Source: Shewanella mangrovisoli
Lineage (GTDB): Bacteria > Pseudomonadota > Gammaproteobacteria > Enterobacterales > Shewanellaceae
NCBI RefSeq assembly: GCF_019457635.1
Contig: NZ_CP080412.1
Coordinates: 992,001-1,056,000, forward strand
Direction: 5' to 3'
DNA: 64,000 bases
Of this stretch, positions 29,953 through 39,887 are shown piece by piece. How positions within the stretch are numbered: position 1 is the first letter of the stretch; each line of letters begins with the position of its first letter. The position numbers and the translations under genes were made by a program. The notes beneath the pieces were generated by a model that worked only from the letters and a program-made list of their open reading frames with translations, had not been told where the DNA came from and did not search any database.

Positions 29953-31479
29953 TTAATCTTTACGGAACATCTTCAGCATGCGCTGAGTGACGGTGAAGCC
30001 ACCGAAGATGTTAATACTGGCGATCAGCACGGCGATAAACGCCAGCACAGTGACCAAGGTTGAACCTTGTCCTATTTGCAGCAAGGCGCCGACCACGATA
30101 ATGCCCGAAATCGCGTTAGTCACTGACATTAAAGGCGTATGTAGTGAGTGGGAGACGTTCCACACCACGTAATAGCCCACCACGCAGGACAGGACAAAAA
30201 CCGTAAAGTGGGATAAGAACTCGGCCGGAGCAACCGAAGCAACCGCGGCAAAACCCGCAGCGCCAAGGGCGGCGAGAATATACTTAAGCTTGGATGGCTT
30301 TTTGGCCTCTGCCGCTTTGGCTTCAACCTTAGCCGCAGGTTTGGCGGGCGCTGCCGACACCGAAATCGCCGGTGGCGGGAAGGTCACTTCGCCCGCTTTG
30401 ACCACTGTCATATTGCGCATCACTACATCATCGAAGTTGATGCTAGCGACGCCATCTTTCTCTTTACACATTAACTTCATCAGGTTGACTAAGTTAGTGC
30501 CGTAAAGCTGTGAAGACTGCGCGGGCAGGCGGCCGGGGAGATCGGTAAAGCCGATGACTTTAACGCCATTCTCGGTCACAAACAGCTCGCTTGGCTGAGT
30601 GTATTCACAGTTACCGCCCGCTTGCGCGGCCATATCGACAATCACAGAGCCGGGCTTCATGCTGTCGACCATCGCCTTAGTGATGAGCTTAGGTGCTGGG
30701 CGACCTGGGATCAGCGCTGTGGTAATGATGATATCGACTTCTTTGGCTTGCTCGGCAAACAGTGCCATTTCGGCGGCGATAAACTCGTCCGACATGGTTT
30801 TAGCGTAACCGTCCGATGAGCTGCCATCTTCATTGGTGAAGTCCAGTTTAAGGAACTGGCCACCCATGGATTCGATTTGTTCTGCCACTTCTAAGCGCGT
30901 GTCGAAGGCGCGAACGATAGCCCCTAACGAACCTGCGGTACCAATGGCGGCAAGACCCGCCACACCGGCACCAATCACCAGCACTTTTGCCGGAGGAACT
31001 TTACCCGCGGCGGTAATTTGTCCGGTAAAGAAACGGCCAAAGTGGTGCGCGGCTTCAACAACGGCGCGATAACCGCCGATATTGGCCATAGAAGAGAGAG
31101 CATCGAGGGATTGGGCACGGGAAATACGTGGCACCATGTCCATCGCCATCACATTGATGTTGCGTTTAGACAGTTTCTCGACCAGCTCAGCATTTTGAGC
31201 GGGCCAGATAAAGCTGATTAAGGTCGCGCCTTCTTTAATTTGCGCAATTTCAGCATCGGTCGGTGCATTGACTTTAAAAATCAGATCCGCTTGCCAAACC
31301 TCTGCCGTGATCTTCGCTCCAGCGGCTTCAAAAGCGGCATCGTCAAAGCTAGACAGTAAGCCAGCATTGGCCTCAACAACAACTTCAAAGCCGAGCTTTT
31401 TAAGTTGTTCGACGGTGGCAGGGGTCGCGGCGACCCGAGTTTCACCGGCGAGACTCTCTCTCGGTATTCCAATCTGCAT
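29953..31479 (-). CDS. pntA: NAD(P) transhydrogenase alpha subunit
   Basis: 508 aa, full length for the PntA form that carries both domain I and four helices. The N-terminus ([20 protein letters not shown]) and the NAD-binding [22 protein letters not shown] motif are diagnostic of the alanine dehydrogenase/PntA fold. A Pro/Ala/Lys-rich linker (~375-400) leads to four membrane segments near the C-terminus. It is the first gene of pntAB; the start is preceded by CAGGGAGTAATC, giving a GGGAG ribosome-binding site. Confidence 0.97.
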   Translation of the reverse strand: MQIGIPRESLAGETRVAATPATVEQLKKLGFEVVVEANAGLLSSFDDAAFEAAGAKITAEVWQADLIFKVNAPTDAEIAQIKEGATLISFIWPAQNAELVEKLSKRNINVMAMDMVPRISRAQSLDALSSMANIGGYRAVVEAAHHFGRFFTGQITAAGKVPPAKVLVIGAGVAGLAAIGTAGSLGAIVRAFDTRLEVAEQIESMGGQFLKLDFTNEDGSSSDGYAKTMSDEFIAAEMALFAEQAKEVDIIITTALIPGRPAPKLITKAMVDSMKPGSVIVDMAAQAGGNCEYTQPSELFVTENGVKVIGFTDLPGRLPAQSSQLYGTNLVNLMKLMCKEKDGVASINFDDVVMRNMTVVKAGEVTFPPPAISVSAAPAKPAAKVEAKAAEAKKPSKLKYILAALGAAGFAAVASVAPAEFLSHFTVFVLSCVVGYYVVWNVSHSLHTPLMSVTNAISGIIVVGALLQIGQGSTLVTVLAFIAVLIASINIFGGFTVTQRMLKMFRKD

Positions 31480-31896
31480 GATTACTCCCTGGTGGTTTAT
31501 ATAATCGTTCCGCCTGAGTGCTTCCCCTGAGCTAAACCTAGGTAGGGCTAGGCCGCGATAAGAATGAACTCGTTTATTCAGTTGTGGCAGTTAGCGCATT
31601 CAATCTTGGTATGAAATTTGTGCTTGAAAACAAACTTCTTTGCGAGCAACAGAGGTCACTGTACAGCAGGCTCGTCACCATTGTGGCAATACTTTGGTTT
31701 GACACAAGCGTATATTGCTCAAGCTGGTCATTTCTGAACTGGTCGTATCAAAAACTTTTAACCAGTGCACACTTTTGTAGCTTAAATTTTGCACTTTGTA
31801 TATTCCAAAATGGAATTAAAAATCAAATATTATTCTTTTTTGCTTTTCTAAAACCACGTTAATCTGCTGGACATTACACTGTCATAGGGCCGTCTC
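31480..31896. other. Divergent promoter region between pntA and cysJ
   Basis: 417 bp with no credible gene; the longest frame (31584-31862) has no ribosome-binding site and no family resemblance. It must carry the pntA and cysJ promoters. An inverted repeat ATTCC-N5-GGAAT lies about 90 bp before cysJ in AT-rich DNA, a possible regulator site (CysB is the obvious candidate), but I cannot show this. Confidence 0.5.
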
Positions 31897-33708
31897 ATGT
31901 TGTTAAAAGAACTTTCATCACTGGCTTCACCCCTGTCGCAACCGCAGGTCGAAAAGCTGAAACAACTCACCGCTGAATTAAACGCGGTGCAACTTGCTTG
32001 GGTGAGCGGTTATTTAGCCGCAACGGCCAATGCGGGCAATCAGGCCCAGCTCGCGCCCGTGTCAGACGCACAGGCGGCGCAGACAGTGACCATTCTCTAT
32101 GGCAGCCAAACCGGTAATGGCCGTGGCATTGCCAAAGCTTTGGCCGAGAAGGCAAAAGCACAGGGCTATGGCGTGAATTTAGCCTCTATGGGTGAATACA
32201 ATGTGCGTCAGCTCAAGCAAGAAACCTTGTTATTGCTGGTGGTCAGTACTCATGGTGAAGGTAAAGCGCCGGATGATGCGATTGAATTACATAAGTTTTT
32301 AGCATCAAAACGTGCACCTCAATTAAACAACTTACATTACTCAGTGTTGGCACTGGGCGATTCGAGCTATGAGTTTTTCTGTCAAACCGGTAAAGATTTC
32401 GATGCCCGTCTGTCGGCTTTAGGCGCCAAAGCGCTGCTGCCTCTGGTTGAGTGTGATGTGGACTATGAGGCTGCGGCCGGACAGTGGCACGCCGATGTGC
32501 TCACTGCGGTGAAGCCACTCATTCAAACCACGGCTAACGTGGTGGCGCTCAATGATACCGGCTCGGCACCAGCTGCCAGCGAAAGCGAATTTACGAAGCA
32601 AAACCCTTACAGTGCCGAAGTGTTGGTGAGCCAGAAGATCACCGGACGCGGTTCAGACCGAGACGTACGCCACGTTGAAATCGATTTAGGCGAGTCAGGA
32701 CTGCGTTACGAAGTCGGTGATGCCCTTGGCGTGTGGTTTAGCAACAGTGACACCTTAGTCGATGAGATTTTAGCTGGCTTAGGGTTAGCGGCCGATGCCA
32801 CTGTGACCGTCGGTAATGAGTCAATCAACCTCAAACAAGCCTTAATCGAGAAGAAAGAGCTGACACAGTTATATCCTGGTTTAGTCAAAGCCTGGGCCGA
32901 GTTGTCCGCAAGCCCTGAGCTGCTTGCTATTAGCGAAGATAAAGAACAGGTTCGCCAGTTTATCTTACATCATCAATTTGCAGACTTAGTGGCAAACTAC
33001 CAGCTCAAGGCCGATGCTAATCTGGATGCAAACAAGTTAGTGGAGCTATTACGCCCATTAACGCCAAGACTCTACTCCATCGCTTCGAGCCAGAGTGAAG
33101 TCGATACCGAAGTGCATCTGACAGTGGCCTTGGTGGAGGATGAGCACCAAGGGCAAGCCCGTTTTGGCGGCGCATCGCATTTCTTAGCCTCGGCACAGGA
33201 AGGCGCCGAAGTAAAAGTGTATGTTGAACCGAACAAGCATTTCCGTTTACCTGAAGATCCACAAACGCCTGTCATCATGATTGGTCCTGGTACTGGTGTT
33301 GCGCCGTTTCGCGCCTTTATGCAGGAGCGCGTGGCGCAAGGCGCTGAGGGCGATAGCTGGTTATTCTTCGGTAATCCTCACTTTGAGCAGGACTTCCTGT
33401 ATCAAACCGAGTGGCAACAGTATCTGAAAAACGGCGATTTAACCCGTATTGATGTGGCATTTTCGCGGGATCAGGCCCATAAGATTTACGTGCAGCACCG
33501 CATTAAAGAACAGGGACAAACCCTGTGGCAATGGCTGCAAAATGGGGCGCATCTTTATATTTGTGGTGATGCCGAGCGTATGGCTAAAGACGTACATCAA
33601 GCCCTATTAGCGGTTGCGGTGGAGTTTGGCGGACTGTCGAGCGAGGCGGCGGAAGAATATTTCGAGACTCTGCGCAGTCATAAACGTTACCAAAAAGACG
33701 TGTACTAA
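31897..33708 (+). CDS. cysJ: Sulfite reductase flavoprotein subunit CysJ
   Basis: 603 aa, as in E. coli (~599). In order: a flavodoxin-like FMN domain (~65-205; TILYGSQTGNGRGIAKAL), an FAD domain (~235-455; RLYSIASSQ) and an NADP domain (~460-603; MIGPGTGVAPFRAFMQ), ending in the typical YQKDVY. CysJ moves electrons from NADPH via FAD and FMN to CysI in the six-electron reduction of sulfite to sulfide. First gene of cysJIH; cysI starts 72 bp after its stop. Confidence 0.97.
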   Translation: MLLKELSSLASPLSQPQVEKLKQLTAELNAVQLAWVSGYLAATANAGNQAQLAPVSDAQAAQTVTILYGSQTGNGRGIAKALAEKAKAQGYGVNLASMGEYNVRQLKQETLLLLVVSTHGEGKAPDDAIELHKFLASKRAPQLNNLHYSVLALGDSSYEFFCQTGKDFDARLSALGAKALLPLVECDVDYEAAAGQWHADVLTAVKPLIQTTANVVALNDTGSAPAASESEFTKQNPYSAEVLVSQKITGRGSDRDVRHVEIDLGESGLRYEVGDALGVWFSNSDTLVDEILAGLGLAADATVTVGNESINLKQALIEKKELTQLYPGLVKAWAELSASPELLAISEDKEQVRQFILHHQFADLVANYQLKADANLDANKLVELLRPLTPRLYSIASSQSEVDTEVHLTVALVEDEHQGQARFGGASHFLASAQEGAEVKVYVEPNKHFRLPEDPQTPVIMIGPGTGVAPFRAFMQERVAQGAEGDSWLFFGNPHFEQDFLYQTEWQQYLKNGDLTRIDVAFSRDQAHKIYVQHRIKEQGQTLWQWLQNGAHLYICGDAERMAKDVHQALLAVAVEFGGLSSEAAEEYFETLRSHKRYQKDVY

Positions 33709-33780
33709 TTAATTGATCCCAAAGATAGAGCAGTATCCACTGAGATACTGCCGCCGAACGAATTTTAAGAGGCAGTTGCC

Positions 33781-35478
33781 ATGAGTGAGCAAAAGTTAGC
33801 ATTAAACGAATACCTAAAGACCGACAGTGATTATCTGCGTGGCACTATTAAAGAGGGATTAGACTCCTCGGTGACGGGCAGTTTTAGCGACGGCGATCAG
33901 CAATTGATCAAATTCCACGGCTTCTATCAGCAGGATGACCGCGATTTACGTAACGAACGTAAAGAGCAAAAACTCGAGCCTTTATATAGCTTTATGTTAC
34001 GTGCTCGCGTGCCAGGCGGTGTGTGTACACCTAAGCAATGGTTAGGTGTGGATGAAATTGCCTCGACGCTTACTAGCTCTAACAGCATTCGTTTAACGAC
34101 GCGCCAGACGTTCCAATACCACGGCATTCCAAAGCGTAACCTCAAGACCATTATTCAAGGCTTGGACCGTGAGGCGCTCGATTCTATCGCCGCCTGTGGT
34201 GACGTTAACCGCAACGTGATGTGTAACCCGAATCCGGTGGAATCTAAGCTGCATGCGCAGGCCTATGAAGTCGCGAAAAAGCTGTCTGATCACCTGCTGC
34301 CCCACACTCGCGCCTACGCCGAGATTTGGCTAGACGAAGAGAAGTTACTGACCACAGAAGACGAAACCGTTGAACCTGTATACGGCAAGACCTACTTGCC
34401 ACGTAAGTTTAAGATGGCCGTTGCCGTACCACCGGATAACGATGTTGATGTCTACACCAACGATTTAGGCTTTATTGCGGTGGCCGAAAATGGCGAATTA
34501 GTCGGTTTTAACCTGACAGCAGGTGGCGGCATGGGCTCGACCCACGGTGAAGTGGAAACCTTCCCGCGCTTGGCCGATGACTTTGGTTTTATCAAAACTG
34601 AAGATGTGATGAAGTTTGCCGAAGCTGTGATGACAGTGCAGCGTGACTGGGGTAATCGTACCAATCGTAAGCGTTCGCGCCTTAAGTACACTATCGTCGA
34701 CCATGGTTATGAGAAGTTTAAGGCCGAAGTGGAAGCCCGTGCTGGCGTTAAATTTGAGCCTAAGCGCGATGTGGTGATTGGCGATCGCGGCGATCGTTAT
34801 GGCTGGGTCGAAGGCGTCGATGGTAAGTGGCATTTAACCCTGTTTATTGAAAGCGGCCGCATTAAAGACGTGCCCGGTAAGAGTTTGCAAACCGGCATGC
34901 GTGAAATCGCGAAGATCCACAAGGGCGATTTCCGCATGACCTCAAACCAGAATATGATTATTGCGGGTGTGGCTCCCGAGGATAAAGCGACCATCGAAGG
35001 CCTTGCCCGTAAACACGGTTTACTCGGCCAAGTGCTGACCCAAACTCGCGGTCATTCGATTGCCTGTGTTGCCTTGCCAACCTGTCCATTGGCGATGGCG
35101 GAAGCTGAGCGTTATTTCCCTGAATTTATCGACCATATCGATGCGCTGCAGGCTAAAAATGGTATTAGCGATCAAGCCATAGTGGTGCGTATGACCGGTT
35201 GTCCAAACGGTTGCGCCCGCCCATTTGCCGCCGAAATCGGCTTAGTGGGTAAGGCGCCAGGTCGCTATAACCTGTATCTCGGGGCGAACTTCGAAGGTAC
35301 TCGCCTGAATAAGATGTACAGAGAGAATATCCAAGAGGCTGAGATCCTTGCTGAATTGGATGCATTATTTGCCCGCTACGCGGTTGAGCGTAATGCAGGC
35401 GAAACCTTTGGTAACTTCACCGTCCGCACGGGCGTAGTGAAGGCGGTAATAGATGCCGCTAAGGATTTCCATGGCTGA
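33781..35478 (+). CDS. cysI: Sulfite reductase hemoprotein subunit CysI
   Basis: 565 aa, full length. It contains two nitrite/sulfite reductase half-domains and the four cysteines that hold the coupled 4Fe-4S cluster and siroheme: CVALPTC and CPNGC near the C-terminal third ([19 protein letters not shown]). The active site arginines and lysines are in [10 protein letters not shown] and [12 protein letters not shown] motifs. The siroheme comes from uroporphyrinogen methylated by CobA, encoded 9 kb downstream. cysH overlaps its end by 8 bp. Confidence 0.97.
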   Translation: MSEQKLALNEYLKTDSDYLRGTIKEGLDSSVTGSFSDGDQQLIKFHGFYQQDDRDLRNERKEQKLEPLYSFMLRARVPGGVCTPKQWLGVDEIASTLTSSNSIRLTTRQTFQYHGIPKRNLKTIIQGLDREALDSIAACGDVNRNVMCNPNPVESKLHAQAYEVAKKLSDHLLPHTRAYAEIWLDEEKLLTTEDETVEPVYGKTYLPRKFKMAVAVPPDNDVDVYTNDLGFIAVAENGELVGFNLTAGGGMGSTHGEVETFPRLADDFGFIKTEDVMKFAEAVMTVQRDWGNRTNRKRSRLKYTIVDHGYEKFKAEVEARAGVKFEPKRDVVIGDRGDRYGWVEGVDGKWHLTLFIESGRIKDVPGKSLQTGMREIAKIHKGDFRMTSNQNMIIAGVAPEDKATIEGLARKHGLLGQVLTQTRGHSIACVALPTCPLAMAEAERYFPEFIDHIDALQAKNGISDQAIVVRMTGCPNGCARPFAAEIGLVGKAPGRYNLYLGANFEGTRLNKMYRENIQEAEILAELDALFARYAVERNAGETFGNFTVRTGVVKAVIDAAKDFHG

Positions 35479-36268
35479 TCTTGATTCTGGGGTAACGGGT
35501 TCTGGCTTGCCGAACGCGTTGCAGAGCGTGGTAAGTCACAGCGAACTTAAAGCGCTGCTGACGGCGCCTAAGGATGTGCAGCAAGCAGAACTGGAGCGCA
35601 TTAATCGCTTCTTGGCCGGATTGACGGCTCAAGAGCGAGTGCTCTGGGGCTTAGCTTATTTGCCGGGTAATCACGCGCTGTCATCCAGTTTTGGGATCCA
35701 AGCGGCGGTGATGCTGCATATGGTGAGTCAGGTGCAATCGGATATTCCGGTGATCTTAACGGATACTGGGTATCTCTTTCCTGAGACATATCAGTTTATT
35801 GACCAGCTAACCGAGCGTTTATCCTTAAACCTCAAGGTTTACCAAGCGCCAATGACCTCGGCATGGCAGGAGGCGCGTTTTGGCAAGCTGTGGGAGCAGG
35901 GCTTAGATGGGCTCGAGCGTTACAATCGACTGAATAAAGTGGAGCCGATGCAACGTGCTTTGGCAGAACTTGAAGTCGGCACTTGGTTTGCGGGACTTCG
36001 CCGCAGTCAGTCGAGCACACGCGAAGAGTTACCGATATTGGCTATCCACGGAACTCGCTTTAAGCTGCTGCCGATTATCGAGTGGTCGAACAAAGATGTG
36101 CACCTGTATCTGACGCAATTTGACTTGCCTTACCATCCTCTATGGGATCAAGGTTATGTTTCTGTTGGGGATACCCATTCGAGTAAACCCTTAGAATTAG
36201 GGATGACTGAAGAAGAAACCCGCTTTAATGGCTTAAAACGCGAATGCGGTTTGCATTACGAAATATAA
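35471..36268 (+). CDS. cysH: PAPS reductase CysH
   Basis: 265 aa from the ATG at 35471, which overlaps the cysI stop by 8 bp; an in-frame Met at 35453 is less likely. It reduces PAPS to sulfite with thioredoxin. Visible are the PP-loop-type [27 protein letters not shown], and the C-terminal ECGLHYEI, whose single cysteine is the catalytic one. The absence of additional Cys pairs favours PAPS rather than APS as substrate, in line with the presence of cysC. Last gene of cysJIH; a terminator follows. Confidence 0.97.
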   Translation: MADLDSGVTGSGLPNALQSVVSHSELKALLTAPKDVQQAELERINRFLAGLTAQERVLWGLAYLPGNHALSSSFGIQAAVMLHMVSQVQSDIPVILTDTGYLFPETYQFIDQLTERLSLNLKVYQAPMTSAWQEARFGKLWEQGLDGLERYNRLNKVEPMQRALAELEVGTWFAGLRRSQSSTREELPILAIHGTRFKLLPIIEWSNKDVHLYLTQFDLPYHPLWDQGYVSVGDTHSSKPLELGMTEEETRFNGLKRECGLHYEI

Positions 36269-36288
36269 CCATCTATCTGATTTAATAG

Positions 36289-36320
36289 AAAAATGCCACA
36301 GTATTACCTGTGGCATTTTT
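36289..36320 (+). terminator. Intrinsic terminator of cysJIH
   Basis: Perfect stem AAATGCCACAG / CTGTGGCATTT with a 6-nt loop and a T6 run, 20 bp after the cysH stop. Confidence 0.92.
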
Positions 36321-36944
36321 TATTTTATGTCGCCAAAAGAATGTTTTGCTTAATTTTTCAGCGATTTGGCCGTTAAAGTATTTTGAGTGTCATTCTGGCG
36401 TCATTAAAGTCAGATAAATTTTATTTTCACAGAGTTAGTTAAGGCTTGTTCACCAGTAGTAAAATTTTTGTACATTTTTACTCACAGAGTTATGCACATT
36501 AGAATGTTCTGAGCTATATTACAAAGTTCCCGTAGATGGTTTTGAGGGAGTTTACTGCGCAGATATGCCCTAGTCGGTATTTTGCCAAGTTAAGTTGTTG
36601 AATATCGTTATTTATGGGCTTAGTTTGCTGTGTAACGATATAACGAGACGGAAAACAGTCGCACTTCCAAAAGACCTTGCTCGCCGCCGCGAGTATCAAG
36701 CAGTTTGATTGACTTGCTAGCCCTCGTTAATCTGCCCATTTCACCTCGGTCAGCTGTGGTCAAAGCTGCCGAGGTTGAGTCAACATAGTTAACATCGTTT
36801 ATTTCGTTAATTCATCAATTCAGCTCGGTTTTTGGCGCTGTTTATGACAATATTATCATCAACTTACACTGTGCTATTTTATGCTGAGTGGCTAATGCCG
36901 CCGCATATGGCCCCTTTGATGGAATTATTGATGAGGATTACTGG
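36321..36944. other. Long non-coding gap between cysH and mtgA with a stable hairpin
   Basis: No reliable gene in 624 bp. One notable feature is an imperfect 12-bp hairpin at 36743-36775 (ACCTCGG(T)CAGCT / AGCTGCCGAGGT) with no T-tract, about 170 bp before mtgA. TCACAGAGTTA occurs twice about 60 bp apart in the AT-rich left part. A small RNA or leader is possible but not shown. Confidence 0.4.
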
Positions 36945-37730
36945 ATGACCGCCCCTATGTATGCCACGCGCGATCATGTTCATCGTCCTCAAGGGAATAA
37001 ATCTAATCGCCCAGCGCCCAAGCCCAAAGCACGCGGCCTTAAGCGCATAGTCGCTTGGCTCGTTAAACTCATCTTAGGCTTATTACTCGCCTCCATTTTA
37101 AGCGTGGTGCTACTGCGTTTTATTGACCCGCCGATGTGGACTTGGCGGATTGAACGGGCATTATTCCCGCCCGCGCCAGTGACAGAAGTGCGACATCAAT
37201 GGCGCTCACTCGAGCAAATCTCCCCTGAATTACAATTAGCCGTGATTGCCGCAGAGGATCAAAAGTTTGCCAGTCACACGGGGTTTGATTTAGCCGCGAT
37301 AAGTTCGGCCATTGAATATAACCAAAAAGGCAACAAGGTTCGTGGTGCGAGTACCTTAAGTCAGCAAGCGGCGAAAAACCTGTTTATGTGGTCGAGCCGC
37401 AGTTTTATCCGCAAGGGAATTGAGGCCTGGTTTACCCTGTTGATGGAATTGATTTGGGATAAGTCGCGCATACTCGAGGTGTATTTGAACATCGTCGAAT
37501 TTGGCCCCGGAATATATGGCGCCGAAGCCGCATCGAAACATTATTTTAGTAAGAGTGCCGCCAAATTAACCCGTTATGAGGCGTCATTATTAGCAGCGGT
37601 ATTGCCTAATCCTTGGCGTTATAAAGTCTCGCCGCCTTCACCCTATGTTGAGCAGCGCTCCGCTTGGATCCGTAAGCAAATGCGCCAGTTAGGGGAAGTG
37701 ACTCTTAATCGTGTTCATCAGGCCGATTAA
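36945..37730 (+). CDS. mtgA: Monofunctional peptidoglycan glycosyltransferase MtgA
   Basis: 261 aa from the ATG at 36945, which has GAGGA 7 nt upstream; a GTG at 36888 in frame would give 280 aa but has a poorer ribosome-binding site. One N-terminal membrane anchor (~45-70, with [19 protein letters not shown]). The GT51 domain shows [13 protein letters not shown] (catalytic Glu), [16 protein letters not shown], and [20 protein letters not shown]. It polymerises glycan strands from lipid II and has no transpeptidase domain, as expected. Confidence 0.95.
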   Translation: MTAPMYATRDHVHRPQGNKSNRPAPKPKARGLKRIVAWLVKLILGLLLASILSVVLLRFIDPPMWTWRIERALFPPAPVTEVRHQWRSLEQISPELQLAVIAAEDQKFASHTGFDLAAISSAIEYNQKGNKVRGASTLSQQAAKNLFMWSSRSFIRKGIEAWFTLLMELIWDKSRILEVYLNIVEFGPGIYGAEAASKHYFSKSAAKLTRYEASLLAAVLPNPWRYKVSPPSPYVEQRSAWIRKQMRQLGEVTLNRVHQAD

Positions 37731-38097
37731 CGGGTAAATAAGGCGATAACTTTCGTCTTATTAATATGCCATGCGCTTTATCGTTAATATGAACTTTATC
37801 CTCAAGATGAATTAGGCTCTGAATGTAAATTTCATTTAGTTTGCCAAGCGAATTTGCCTTAATTGCGCAGCTTGATTCGCATCCTAGGTTAATTAATGGT
37901 AAATTAACGCACGAATTTCCCCTTCAAATACACTCAGTCCTTTGGCTATTCCCCTCGCTAATTTTTAGCTTGTGTCGGATGTTGGTTTGCCATGATGCGT
38001 GTAAAAAGGAATGACAACAGGTCAGTATTTAAATACCGAAGGTGAGTGCTTTCGGTATTATTTTTGTCACTTTGACGGTTATTAAATGGAGTTTTAG
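37731..38097. other. Gap between mtgA and the 578-aa gene, with two hairpins
   Basis: No gene. Near the left end is a short imperfect stem AATAAGGCGA / TTCGTCTTATT (37736-37761), a possible end of mtgA mRNA. On the right is a terminator-like hairpin listed separately. In between lies AT-rich DNA that should hold the promoter of the next gene. Confidence 0.45.
38032..38066 (+). terminator. Terminator-like hairpin just before the 578-aa gene
   Basis: 9-bp stem AATACCGAA / TTCGGTATT with a 10-nt loop, followed by ATTTTTG. It lies 32-66 bp upstream of the ATG at 38098. It may end readthrough from mtgA, or act in the leader of the next gene. Confidence 0.6.
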
Positions 38098-39834
38098 ATG
38101 AAGAAGATTGTTATTGCTGCGGCAATTATTGCAGCGGGAGCAGGTGCTTATTGGTACACTCAGCATGGAACTAGCTCGAGTGCTTCGGCCAATCCTTTGC
38201 TTGATTATATCCCTGCCGACACCCCAGTATTTTCAGGTCAGTTAAAACCTTTCCCACTGAAAAACTACCTGCAATCTATTTCTGGCAATTACCAGCAATA
38301 TTCAACAGATTCTCTGGCAGAGTTAGGCGCATTAGATAGCCCTATGGCCAAGTTTTTTGTCAGTATCTATACGCAGTATATGGATGGGATAAAAAATCCA
38401 ACCCAATTGCTTAAGACCTTTGGTTTACCAAATGAAGTCGAGCCTTTTTTCTATACCTTAGGTGTGATCCCAGTTCTTAAAACCAATGTGGATCAAATCG
38501 ATGCATTCTGGGCCGTCTTGGATAAAGCCGAGAAAGACAGCGGCTTCACCCATGAGAAGCGCACCTTGGCGGGCGTTGATTATCGCGCTTATTCACTGGC
38601 CGAAGAAGGTTCTACTGAGAAGGTTGACCTGTTATTTGCCCATAAAGATGGCATCTTAACTGTGACCTTGTCTGGCACAACGATTGAGCCCGAAATCTTA
38701 GAAATGGCATTTGGATTAAAGAAACCGACTCAATCCTTAGCCGCTTCAGGCATGCTGAAAGACATCATCAAAACCCATGGTTTTATGGAAGATAGCATCA
38801 GCTTTATCAACCACGTAGAGATTGTTAAAGCGATTACCTCTCCCGATGGCAATATGCTAGGCAAACAGCTCACTCAGTTCATGGCAGAAGAAAGCCAAGG
38901 TGAAGATCCTTTTGCAGAGATCCGTACTCCTGAATGTAAAGCTGAGCTAACCGCCATTGCCGCCAACTGGCCTCGTACTGTTGCTGGGTTAACCGCATTT
39001 AGCTCGACCGAAAAAGAAAGCCATATGGCAGCTTCTTTTGTGGTTGAAAGTAAAAACCAAGCAATCTTAACCGCGCTGCAAAAAATGCGCGGCTATATTC
39101 CAACCCACTTAGCCGATATTAACAGCACTATCTTCTCTATGGGGCTGGGGATTGATGTTAACGAAGTTGCGCCTTCACTGACGGCGATCTGGGATGACCT
39201 GCAAAAGCCGCAGTTAACCTGTGCACCGCTTGCCGAGCTGCAAGCCGAGTTAAGCCAACAAAGCCCTGCTATGTTAGGTATGTTTACTGGTATGGCTAAC
39301 GGCGTTAAAGGTGTGAGCCTGTCATTGCTCGATTATAAGATGAGCACACAAGACCAAGAGCCTAAGCTTGAAAGCTTAGATGCCTTAGTGAGCTTAACGG
39401 CTGATAATCCTTCAATGCTGTTCAATATGGTGAAGCCTTTTGCTCCAATGCTGGCTGAACTGCAAGTTGCGGATAATGGCGAGCCTACCGATTTATCACC
39501 ACTGTTAATGTTGCCGCCTGAGATGAACATCAAGCCGATGCTGGCGATTAAAGGACAACACTTAGTGGTTTACTCTGGCGATAAAGGCTTAGCGTTAGCC
39601 AATAAACTGGCTGGCGAGAAGCCATCGGCCAATGGGCTTTACAGCATGTCGGCTGATTACGGTAAGATGTTTACCCCAGTACTGACCCTGTTAGAACTGA
39701 CTGGCGAGCCGATTCCTGAAGAGCTGCAAATGCTGAAAGATTACAATATGCGCGTGCAAATGAGTTTCGATGTGAACAAACAAGGCATAGTGTTTGGTTC
39801 TGTGATGAACTCAAAGGCGAGCGAGAAGAAGTAA
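38098..39834 (+). CDS. Conserved periplasmic/anchored protein, unknown function
   Basis: 578 aa. N-terminal membrane segment (KKIVIAAAIIAAGAGAYWY) acts as signal anchor, followed by a Ser/Ala linker. The rest is a soluble mixed alpha/beta protein with repeated motifs such as NPLLDYIPADTPVFSGQL near the start, resembling DUF3352-like periplasmic proteins. No catalytic motif was recognised. It lies alone between two hairpins. Function not assigned. Confidence 0.75.
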   Translation: MKKIVIAAAIIAAGAGAYWYTQHGTSSSASANPLLDYIPADTPVFSGQLKPFPLKNYLQSISGNYQQYSTDSLAELGALDSPMAKFFVSIYTQYMDGIKNPTQLLKTFGLPNEVEPFFYTLGVIPVLKTNVDQIDAFWAVLDKAEKDSGFTHEKRTLAGVDYRAYSLAEEGSTEKVDLLFAHKDGILTVTLSGTTIEPEILEMAFGLKKPTQSLAASGMLKDIIKTHGFMEDSISFINHVEIVKAITSPDGNMLGKQLTQFMAEESQGEDPFAEIRTPECKAELTAIAANWPRTVAGLTAFSSTEKESHMAASFVVESKNQAILTALQKMRGYIPTHLADINSTIFSMGLGIDVNEVAPSLTAIWDDLQKPQLTCAPLAELQAELSQQSPAMLGMFTGMANGVKGVSLSLLDYKMSTQDQEPKLESLDALVSLTADNPSMLFNMVKPFAPMLAELQVADNGEPTDLSPLLMLPPEMNIKPMLAIKGQHLVVYSGDKGLALANKLAGEKPSANGLYSMSADYGKMFTPVLTLLELTGEPIPEELQMLKDYNMRVQMSFDVNKQGIVFGSVMNSKASEKK

Positions 39835-39859
39835 GCTTGATGCTTTAGAGTGTTAATTG

Positions 39860-39886
39860 AAAAGCCAGCTGATTGCTGGCTTTTTT
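39860..39886. terminator. Intrinsic terminator after the 578-aa gene
   Basis: Stem AAAGCCAGC / GCTGGCTTT, 5-nt loop, T6 tail. The end of the minus-strand gene at 39888 sits directly beside it. Confidence 0.9.
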
Positions 39887-39887
39887 G

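Noticed and set aside
31584..31862. 92-codon frame upstream of cysJ
   Set aside because: No ribosome-binding site, weak start codon, odd composition with many Cys/Trp/Phe, and it occupies the expected promoter region of pntA and cysJ.
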